From: Alkalihalobacillus alcalophilus ATCC 27647 = CGMCC 1.3604
GTDB lineage: Bacteria > Bacillota > Bacilli > Bacillales > Bacillaceae_D
Direction of reading: 5' to 3'
Assembly: GCF_000292245.2 (NCBI RefSeq)
Contig: NZ_ALPT02000073.1
Location: 1 to 20,069, forward strand
DNA length: 20,069 bases
A program made the translations under genes and the position numbers. The notes beneath the pieces were generated by a model. The model was not told the DNA's origin, did no database searches, and saw nothing but the letters and a program-made list of their open reading frames with translations. Positions 14,878 to 20,069 of this stretch are shown piece after piece (positions within the stretch are counted from its first letter, which is position 1; every line of letters starts with the position of its first letter).

Positions 14878-15198
14878 TTACTTTTTCCATGGACAACCTG
14901 ACGTTTCCGAGCATTGTAATTCACATTTGCCAATCGCTTGATAAATAGAACACCACGAGCGCTTAGCATAACAAATCGGCACATTTTGTTCAGAGGCTCT
15001 TTTCTTTAAGGCTGATGTTAAATTATGATTTATAAAATCCGTAAGCACTAAGATAAGATCGACATGACACGGAATTTCTTTTTTGACAGTTTGTGTTTTT
15101 CTACCACTGAAATGAATGATCTCCTCAAAACCTAATGTTTCTAGTTTCTTTGGAATCGTTCCTAGACGATCACCACCGACAATTAATAAGGATGACAT
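14878..15198 (-). CDS. DUF2325 protein with Cys-rich tail, probably Fur-controlled
   Basis: 106 residues. The N-terminal stretch SSLLIVGGDRLGTIPKKLET and the segment VDLILVLTDFINHN with VPICYAKRSW are characteristic of the DUF2325 family, small cytoplasmic proteins of unknown function with a Rossmann-like pattern (GGD near the start). Six cysteines (44, 76, 83, 92, 96, 102) include a C-terminal C-x3-C-x5-C cluster, which suggests metal or redox chemistry (inference). The ATG has a strong ribosome-binding site (AGGAGGG). Upstream, a good promoter is overlapped by Fur-box-like sequences, and the long leader contains a large imperfect palindrome. It is not part of the B. subtilis-like block to its left. 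Confidence 0.8.
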   Translation of the reverse strand: MSSLLIVGGDRLGTIPKKLETLGFEEIIHFSGRKTQTVKKEIPCHVDLILVLTDFINHNLTSALKKRASEQNVPICYAKRSWCSIYQAIGKCELQCSETSGCPWKK

Positions 15199-15221
15199 TA
15201 TTTTCCCTCCTTTATTTAAAA

Positions 15222-15330
15222 AGCGAAGTCCGTTTGGTCAGAAGTGAGAAAAAATACAGGGCTGACTAAAAAGTCGCTCTTTGACTTTATAGGCAGGCCG
15301 ATTTTTCTCGAGCTTCTAACGGACGTAGCT
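15222..15330. repeat. 109-bp imperfect palindrome in the DUF2325 leader
   Basis: The ends AGCGAAGTCCGTT (15222-15234) and AACGGACGTAGCT (15318-15330) are near-perfect inverted copies (11 of 13). The pairing continues inward through AGAAG/CTTCT, GAGAAAAA/TTTTTCTC and TAAAGTC/GACTTTTTA to a short loop at about 15276. The arms differ by several small insertions and substitutions. It could be a MITE-like palindromic element or a structured RNA leader; the innermost hairpin followed by TTTTTAG on the minus strand looks like a weak terminator or attenuator. No target-site duplication is obvious. Confidence 0.7.
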
Positions 15331-15336
15331 AGATTG

Positions 15337-15407
15337 ATCATTTTCAATTGAAAATGATTATCAAATAACTTAAAACCATTTTAAATGATATTGATTCTCA
15401 TTGTCAA
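15337..15407 (-). promoter_or_regulatory. Fur-regulated promoter of the DUF2325 gene
   Basis: Minus strand promoter: TTGACA (15402-15407), 18-bp spacer, TAAAAT (15378-15383). A Fur-box-like sequence fills the spacer: 15386-15400 matches 12 of 14 defined positions of TGATAATnATTATCA, and 15387-15405 matches about 15 of 19 positions of the classical box. A second box, TGAAAATGATTATCA (15349-15363, one mismatch), lies just after the start site within a perfect 22-bp palindrome (15337-15358). This arrangement is typical of iron-repressed genes. Confidence 0.75.
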
Positions 15408-15637
15408 ATGCATTCATCTATTTTCTACTCGTTTCATTCCTTCATTTATTGGGTAAAAGATTATTAGGCCTATACTCTCCATGCTAATTTCCCCTTCCAT
15501 AATTATTCCAACCTAAATCGGATATCCTACTTTTAACACGATAAAAATGATCGAGAAAATTCGGATGAGTAATTTACTTTAAGCCTTTTTTTAGTTAGAG
15601 TAAGATAGGTATCCTGAAATGAAAAGAGGTGGCTTCT

Positions 15638-16999
15638 ATGTCTGTAAACATGACAGAAGATCAACTACTCGTATTAGTCATAAAATATTTAAGGGAAGGA
15701 AAAAGAAGTTCCTTTCAACTATTATTGGAAGAATTACACCCCTATGATTTCGCCCAGCTATATCGCGGGCTACCAGAAAAACATCGTCATAAATTTTTAC
15801 TTTTTTTAACACCTTCACAAATTGCCGATCTTATCCAAGAGCTTGATTATGAAATGCAAATTGAAATCTTGCATAAGCTCGGAATTGAACGTTCTTCTAA
15901 AGTAATGAATTTAATGGATAATGATGATCTTGCGGATTTATTAAATGAATTATCCTTAGATAAAATCCAAGAGTTCCTCGATGTAATGCGGGAAGAGGAC
16001 TCAGAAAAACTACAATCCTTAATGAGCTACCCGGCTGACACAGCCGGTGGATTGATGAATAACCAATTTGTTTGGATTAATGCTCACTACACCGTCAGGC
16101 AAGCGGTCGATAAATTAAAGGAATATGCAAGCTTCTCAGAAAACATCTACTATTTATACGTCATAAATGATGAGAAACAATTAGTAGGAGTTGTCTCATA
16201 CCGTGACTTGTTAATCGCGAATACTGATGAAATTATTGAAGATTTAATGTTTAGTCGTGTTGTAGCCGTTAACGTCGAAACCGATCAAGAAGAGGTCGCA
16301 CGCATCATTGAACGTTATGACTTTATCGCCGTTCCGGTTGTTGACCACAATAATGTCTTACAAGGGATTATTACGGTTGATGATGCCTTTGATATCGTTA
16401 TTCGTGAAGCTAATGAAGATATCGAAAAGCTTTCTGCTTCAGGTAAAGACATCGATTTTAATACAAAAGCCATTACAGCTTCTGTTAGGCGCTTACCTTG
16501 GCTTATTTTGCTTTTATTTATTGGCTTAGTTTCTGGGAGTATTTTAAACTTTTTTGAAGAAACGCTTGAACAACTGGTTGCCCTTATTTTCTTTATGCCT
16601 ATGATTGCTGGAATGACTGGTAACACCGGGACCCAATCATTAGCCGTTGTCGTTAGAGGGATTGTCACTTCTGAAATGAATAAAAAAGTCGTCACGAAAT
16701 TAATCTTTCGTGAACTGCGCGTAAGTTTAATTATTGGGATTACTTGTGCAGCCTTAATTACGACCATTGGGGCCATTTGGCAAGCTGACCTATTGTTCGG
16801 TGCAGTTGTTGGAGTTTCCTTATTCTTTTCTTTAATTATTGGAACGATGGCTGGAACGATTATTCCACTCATTCTTTATCGTGTCGGAGTTGACCCTGCC
16901 GTTGCTTCTGGTCCACTCATCACCACCCTAAATGATATTTTTTCTTTACTCATTTATTTTGGTACGGCCACAATGTTCTTATCACACATCTTAACTTAA
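15638..16999 (+). CDS. mgtE: Magnesium transporter MgtE
   Basis: 453-residue MgtE. Order of parts: a cytoplasmic helical N domain (about 1-125), two CBS domains (about 130-250) that sense Mg2+, a connecting helix, and five membrane helices (from about 283). Family signatures are MSYPADTAGGLMN, the pore segment MTGNTGTQSLAVVVRG, and PLITTLNDIFSLLIYF with the pore aspartate. It forms a homodimeric Mg2+-selective channel closed by high internal Mg2+. The start is the ATG at 15638, eight bases after AAGAGG; a GTG at 15629 overlaps that site and is rejected. Unlike B. subtilis mgtE I see no M-box riboswitch in the 230 bases upstream. A TAAGAT at 15601-15606 may be the -10, with no convincing -35. 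Confidence 0.96.
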   Translation: MSVNMTEDQLLVLVIKYLREGKRSSFQLLLEELHPYDFAQLYRGLPEKHRHKFLLFLTPSQIADLIQELDYEMQIEILHKLGIERSSKVMNLMDNDDLADLLNELSLDKIQEFLDVMREEDSEKLQSLMSYPADTAGGLMNNQFVWINAHYTVRQAVDKLKEYASFSENIYYLYVINDEKQLVGVVSYRDLLIANTDEIIEDLMFSRVVAVNVETDQEEVARIIERYDFIAVPVVDHNNVLQGIITVDDAFDIVIREANEDIEKLSASGKDIDFNTKAITASVRRLPWLILLLFIGLVSGSILNFFEETLEQLVALIFFMPMIAGMTGNTGTQSLAVVVRGIVTSEMNKKVVTKLIFRELRVSLIIGITCAALITTIGAIWQADLLFGAVVGVSLFFSLIIGTMAGTIIPLILYRVGVDPAVASGPLITTLNDIFSLLIYFGTATMFLSHILT

Positions 17000-17031
17000 T
17001 CAAAAACAGTTCGTTATTCATAATGAGCTAG

Positions 17032-17078
17032 GCTTGTTGACAAGCTCTCGTCAAAGAGAGCGTCGACAAGCTTTTTTT
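17032..17078 (+). terminator. Intrinsic terminator of mgtE
   Basis: A long stem formed by GCTTGT, GAC and GCTCTC on the left against GAGAGC, GTC and ACAAGC on the right, with a two-base bulge, followed by seven T. It begins about 30 bases after the stop. Confidence 0.88.
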
Positions 17079-17232
17079 GATCTTCTGGATATAGCTAGCC
17101 ATATAATTTTTAATTGTAACAGTTACGTTTCTCTTTTTTCACTAAACGAAGCCCTAGAATAGTTGGAGACTCCCCATTCATCTTCGTAATGTATAGGACA
17201 TGAAGCTGACAACCTATATTAAAAAGAGTTCA

Positions 17233-17305
17233 TTCGACAAAACTCCTCAAGCTCGAAAACGGAAATGACATATTCCCTGGGAAATGGGCAATTTCTTTTG
17301 TCGAA
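17233..17305. repeat. Nested inverted repeats in the mgtE-downstream gap, possible structured RNA
   Basis: Perfect outer arms TTCGACAAAA (17233-17242) and TTTTGTCGAA (17296-17305), inner arms GAAAT (17262-17266) and ATTTC (17291-17295), and a central palindrome TTCCCTGGGAA (17273-17283). On the minus strand a weak hairpin GAGTT/AACTC followed by TTTTT ends near 17220. The rest of the gap (17079-17232) shows nothing I recognise. Confidence 0.5.
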
Positions 17306-17317
17306 AACAAAAATAAA

Positions 17318-17343
17318 TAGGAAGCTTCTCGAAAAACTTCCTA
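17318..17343 (-). terminator. Terminator of the small membrane peptide gene
   Basis: Minus strand stem TAGGAAG/CTTCCTA (7 bp, 12-base loop) followed by TTTATTTTTG. Its first three stem bases are the TAG stop codon of the peptide gene, a very compact arrangement. Confidence 0.8.
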
Positions 17344-17439
17344 CCTAGTCACAATATCTCCAATTACCCAATATAAAACCCCATATAAAACAACAACCGA
17401 CGTAATCGCTATAAATAATGCCTTATTTGACATCTTCAT
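17341..17439 (-). CDS. Small single-pass membrane peptide (32 residues)
   Basis: A short ORF starting MKMSNKALFIAITSVVVLYG and continuing VLYWVIGDIVTR. Residues 7-27 form one hydrophobic helix with a basic N-terminus. Support for a real gene: a ribosome-binding site AGGTG seven bases before the ATG; an extended -10 TGCTATACT (hexamer at 17470-17475) about 30 bases upstream; and an intrinsic terminator that begins at its stop codon. A second ATG two codons in is an alternative start. I do not recognise the peptide and no function is suggested. It is transcribed alone, divergent from the HxlR regulator. Confidence 0.7.
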   Translation of the reverse strand: MKMSNKALFIAITSVVVLYGVLYWVIGDIVTR

Positions 17440-17663
17440 GCTTGTTCACCTACCTTGTCTACGAATAGTAGTATAGCATGACTTTTAGAACTTATGCACA
17501 TACAAAGCAAGTACAATACTAGTCATTTCTTGCCCAATTATAACCATGATTCTATACACTATAATAAGAAATTAAAAATTCATCCATATTCCACTTTCAT
17601 TTTCTCACTTATTTCTTTATAACTCTAATTTGTGGTAAACTAAACATGATCGAGGTGAAGAAA

Positions 17664-17972
17664 ATGGATTATAGTCAAATGTGCCCTAAATATGAGCTTG
17701 CTATTGAACTACTAGGAAAAAAGTGGACTGGCTTGATTATTCGAGTATTACTTGATGGTCCAAAACGCTTTAAAGAAATAAAAGAACAGATCCCTGAAAT
17801 GAGCGATCGAATTTTAACAGAACGTATGAAAGAACTAGAAAAGCTAGATGTTGTTAAACGTAATGTGTATCCAGAAAAGCCAGTTCGAATTGAATACGAG
17901 CTAACCAAAAAGGGTCTTGCCCTTAAACCTGTGATTGAGGCAATTCAATCTTGGGGAGAAACATGGGTATAG
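17664..17972 (+). CDS. HxlR/DUF24-family regulator with one N-terminal cysteine
   Basis: 102-residue winged-helix protein of the HxlR (DUF24) family. The start MDYSQMCPKYELAIELLGKK and the following WTGLIIRVLLDGPKRFKEIK are typical. The only cysteine is Cys7, at the place of the redox-sensing cysteine of B. subtilis YodB and CatR, so thiol-based sensing of quinones, aldehydes or disulphide stress is plausible (inference). The start is the ATG at 17664, six to seven bases after GAGGTG; an in-frame ATG at 17646 lies before that site and practically at the predicted transcription start (extended -10 TGGTAAACT, 17633-17641). No obvious target gene adjoins it, unlike many DUF24 regulators that sit divergent from an oxidoreductase. 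Confidence 0.9.
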   Translation: MDYSQMCPKYELAIELLGKKWTGLIIRVLLDGPKRFKEIKEQIPEMSDRILTERMKELEKLDVVKRNVYPEKPVRIEYELTKKGLALKPVIEAIQSWGETWV

Positions 17973-18071
17973 AAATAGAGCATTTGAAATGATGATTAGA
18001 ACACTTTATTCTCACCAACATAATCGACATGACCTAAACATCATTCTGGTAACTCATGAACATTTATATAC

Positions 18072-18107
18072 AAAGAGAGCTCCCTCAACTTATTAGCTCT
18101 CTTTTTT
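18072..18107 (+). terminator. Intrinsic terminator after the HxlR gene
   Basis: Perfect stem AAAGAGAGCT/AGCTCTCTTT with a 13-base loop and a T-run. The remaining gap to 18236 holds a TATACT (18158-18163) that could be a -10 for the next gene, but no clear -35. Confidence 0.9.
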
Positions 18108-18236
18108 GCTTGTTTAAATAATTTTCGAGAATACAGTAATATTAATAAAGGAATAACTATACTCACCAACTGATGCGTTTTAAATCGTTAGTTAAACGTT
18201 TCCTTTATAAAGAATAATGAAAAAGTGGTGTAAACA

Positions 18237-20006
18237 ATGAATATTATCTTAAGTACCCTAAATGCGAAATACATCCATACTAGTTTATCTATTCGTTACT
18301 TAAAGGCTTATGCCGAACCAGATTACGATGTTCAACTTGCTGAATATACTATTAACGATCCTGTTATTAATATAGCGAGTGACTTAATTCAAAAAAAGCC
18401 AAAAATCATCGGCTTTAGTTGCTATATTTGGAATATTGAAGAGACAATTAAAGTCGTTGAGATTTTAAAAAAGGTCGACCCTTCTATTGTCATTGTTTTA
18501 GGTGGTCCAGAAGTAACCTATGATACAAAGTATTGGATGGAGCGCTTACATAATGTCGACATCATTATTATCGGAGAAGGGGAACAAACGTTTAAACAAT
18601 TACTCGATGAATTGCATCACGATAGACAGTTTAACCGTATTGGTGGGATTGCTTATCGTACAACCGATAACGAAATCAAAATAAACCCGCAATCCAATAA
18701 AGTCAACTTAAAAGACTTACCTTCTCCGTTTCGATTTGAAGAAGACAAGGAATCCCTTTCTAAAAGGGTTGTTTATATTGAAACGAGTCGTGGTTGCCCG
18801 TTTAGTTGCCAATTTTGTTTATCATCAATTGAAGTCGGCGTTCGTTACTTTGACCGTGAAAAAATAAAAGATGACATTCGTTATTTAATGCAAAACGGAG
18901 CAAAAACGATTAAATTTGTCGATAGAACCTTTAATATTAGTCGCAGCTATGCAATGGAAATGTTTCAATTTTTAATTGATGAACACTTACCTGGAACCGT
19001 TTTTCAATTTGAAATCACAGCCGATATTATGCGACCAGAAGTCATTCAATTTTTAAATGATAATGCCCCAAAAGGATTGTTTCGCTTTGAAATCGGCGTA
19101 CAATCAACAAATGATCATACAAATGAGCTCGTCAAAAGAAAACAGAACTTTGACAAACTAACACGAACCGTCACGATGGTCCGAGACGGTGGAAAAATTG
19201 ATCAACACCTGGATTTAATTGCTGGATTACCTGATGAAGATTACGATAGCTTCAAAAAAACATTTAATGATGTCTTTGCCCTTAGACCAGAGGAATTACA
19301 ATTAGGCTTCCTCAAAATGTTACGCGGAACAGGCCTACGTATTAACGCTAAACAATATGGTTATGTATATATGGATCATTCCCCGTATGAAATTGTAAAA
19401 AATAACGTCCTTTCATTTGATGACATGATTCGAATTAAACAAGTCGAGGATGTTTTAGAGAAATATTGGAACAATCATCGCATGGATGAAACGATACACT
19501 TTTTAGTAAAAAATACATTTAATACGCCTTTTGATTTCTTTCAAGAATTTGGTTCTTTTTGGGATAAACAAGGGTGGAGTCGAATCGGCCATCAATTAGA
19601 AGACCTCTTTAAACGGTTAGAACAATTTTTAGAGTACAAAGAAATAAAAGATTTAGAAGTAATTAAAGCTCTAATGAAATATGACTATTTACGTAACCAT
19701 AAGCAAAAACCTCGTAAAACATGGTGGTCAAATAAGACTGAAAAACAAGAAAAACGGAAACTCATTGACGAAATCATTGCTACCCCTGAAAAATTAGGGA
19801 AAAAATTTGTTGAGTTAAACTTAAGTGAGAATGAGTTATATAAGCATACTGTGATCGAGCAAGTACCCTTTCATCTGCAGAGCTATTTAACTAACATTAA
19901 TAACGTTGAGCTAACTCCAGCGCTATTAGTTGTCTATTATAATATCCACAATGGTCAAACCGAAGTCTTTCACCAAACATTAAACATTGAACTACTCGCC
20001 ACTTAG
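18237..20006 (+). CDS. B12-binding-domain radical SAM protein (DUF4080)
   Basis: 589 residues. Order: an N-terminal cobalamin-binding-like Rossmann domain (about 1-125; VIVLGGPEVTYD, IIIGEGEQTF), a radical SAM core (about 175-390) with the [4Fe-4S] motif Cys187-x3-Cys191-x2-Cys194 (SRGCPFSCQFC), and a C-terminal DUF4080 region (about 390-580). Such proteins use S-adenosylmethionine to start radical chemistry; the substrate of this family is unknown, and the canonical base-off histidine of B12 proteins is not obvious. The ribosome-binding site is weak (GTGGTG). The 3' end is odd: the last five codons (ELLAT) and the TAG stop lie in sequence that looks like the right end of an IS200/IS605-type element, so the native C-terminus has probably been replaced by a few residues. 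Confidence 0.9.
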   Translation: MNIILSTLNAKYIHTSLSIRYLKAYAEPDYDVQLAEYTINDPVINIASDLIQKKPKIIGFSCYIWNIEETIKVVEILKKVDPSIVIVLGGPEVTYDTKYWMERLHNVDIIIIGEGEQTFKQLLDELHHDRQFNRIGGIAYRTTDNEIKINPQSNKVNLKDLPSPFRFEEDKESLSKRVVYIETSRGCPFSCQFCLSSIEVGVRYFDREKIKDDIRYLMQNGAKTIKFVDRTFNISRSYAMEMFQFLIDEHLPGTVFQFEITADIMRPEVIQFLNDNAPKGLFRFEIGVQSTNDHTNELVKRKQNFDKLTRTVTMVRDGGKIDQHLDLIAGLPDEDYDSFKKTFNDVFALRPEELQLGFLKMLRGTGLRINAKQYGYVYMDHSPYEIVKNNVLSFDDMIRIKQVEDVLEKYWNNHRMDETIHFLVKNTFNTPFDFFQEFGSFWDKQGWSRIGHQLEDLFKRLEQFLEYKEIKDLEVIKALMKYDYLRNHKQKPRKTWWSNKTEKQEKRKLIDEIIATPEKLGKKFVELNLSENELYKHTVIEQVPFHLQSYLTNINNVELTPALLVVYYNIHNGQTEVFHQTLNIELLAT

Positions 20007-20069
20007 CTAACGCTTGAAGTGGGAGATTCTTGGGAACAGAGCGTACTTGCCAGCCGATTTCTTTGCCAA
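19989..20069 (-). mobile_element. Right end of an IS200/IS605-type element (continues past window)
   Basis: Minus strand: CTCCCACTTCAAGCGTTAGC followed by TAAGTGGCGAGTAGTTC. This contains the hairpin CCACTT (19999-20004)/AAGTGG (20017-20022) and the GTAGTTC ending that I know from right ends of TnpB-bearing IS605/IS1341-type elements. The boundary near 19989 is approximate. No terminal inverted repeat or duplication is expected for this family. Confidence 0.6.
20007..20069 (-). CDS. C-terminal end of a TnpB-like protein (partial)
   Basis: The minus-strand frame entering from the right edge has 20 codons and then TAG (20007-20009). Its end reads YALFPRISHFKR, a tail I associate with TnpB proteins of Bacillaceae IS605-type elements, in which the gene end overlaps the right-end structure. 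Only the tail is visible, with no RuvC motif in the window, so the call depends on the flanking IS-end features. Its stop codon abuts the radical SAM stop codon, tail to tail. Confidence 0.5.
   Translation of the reverse strand: MAKKSAGKYALFPRISHFKR

Noticed and set aside
15408..15637. M-box Mg2+ riboswitch before mgtE
   Set aside because: None of the conserved M-box core strings is recognisable; a covariance-model search would settle it.
16315..16872. 185-residue minus-strand ORF inside mgtE
   Set aside because: It is a shadow of mgtE without its own start signals or family features.
17117..17127. GTAACAGTTAC dyad as operator
   Set aside because: It is an isolated 5-1-5 dyad with no promoter beside it; chance is a sufficient explanation.

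Overview
The window looks like chromosomal DNA of an endospore-forming Bacillaceae (Bacillus-like Firmicute). The evidence is a complete sigma-B/stressosome operon with the gene order known from Bacillus subtilis, the neighbours acpS-ydcC-alr-ndoAI-ndoA on one side and tex(ydcI)-cmpA-sprT(ydcK) on the other, a sporulation-type (sigma-E) promoter, moderately AT-rich DNA, and Shine-Dalgarno-led genes with several TTG/GTG starts. Species cannot be told from this window.

Layout. Positions 1-1700 hold, on the minus strand, a ten-gene tRNA cluster (Asn, Ser, Glu, Val, Asp, Leu-TAG, Leu-GAG, Pro, Gly, Ile in transcription order). It leads without a visible terminator into a strong rRNA-operon promoter and leader; the 16S gene itself would lie just left of the window. 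Between tRNA-Glu and tRNA-Val sits a tandem array of four 119-bp units in an A-B-A-B' pattern. Then come a SprT-like metalloprotein gene (minus), a short cmpA gene (45 codons, plus), and tex (minus). Positions 5025-9891 (minus) are the full eight-gene rsbR-rsbS-rsbT-rsbU-rsbV-rsbW-sigB-rsbX operon. It has a sigma-A-type promoter before rsbR, a textbook sigma-B autoregulatory promoter at the rsbU/rsbV junction, and a terminator after rsbX. Positions 10109-13740 (minus) hold the MazEF-type ndoAI/ndoA pair, alanine racemase, a lipoprotein (ydcC) with a sigma-E-like promoter, and acpS. Divergent from acpS is a rhomboid protease gene (plus).

The right third is less syntenic. It contains a small Cys-rich DUF2325 protein (minus) whose promoter carries Fur-box-like operators and whose leader contains a 109-bp imperfect palindrome; mgtE (plus); a 32-codon single-pass membrane peptide (minus); an HxlR/DUF24 regulator with one N-terminal cysteine (plus); and a B12-binding radical SAM/DUF4080 protein (plus). 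The last gene's 3' end runs into what looks like the right end of an IS200/IS605-type element, and the end of a TnpB-like ORF enters from the right edge.

How the genes work together: RsbR/RsbS/RsbT form the stressosome, RsbT activates RsbU, RsbU dephosphorylates RsbV, RsbV releases sigma-B from RsbW, and RsbX resets the stressosome. The rest is mostly housekeeping (cell-wall D-alanine, CoA-dependent carrier-protein activation, Mg2+ uptake, toxin-antitoxin) with sporulation genes interspersed. The most unusual signals are the tRNA-embedded tandem array, the Fur-controlled DUF2325 unit, the tandem dyad between acpS and the rhomboid gene, and the IS right end that supplies the stop codon of the radical SAM gene.
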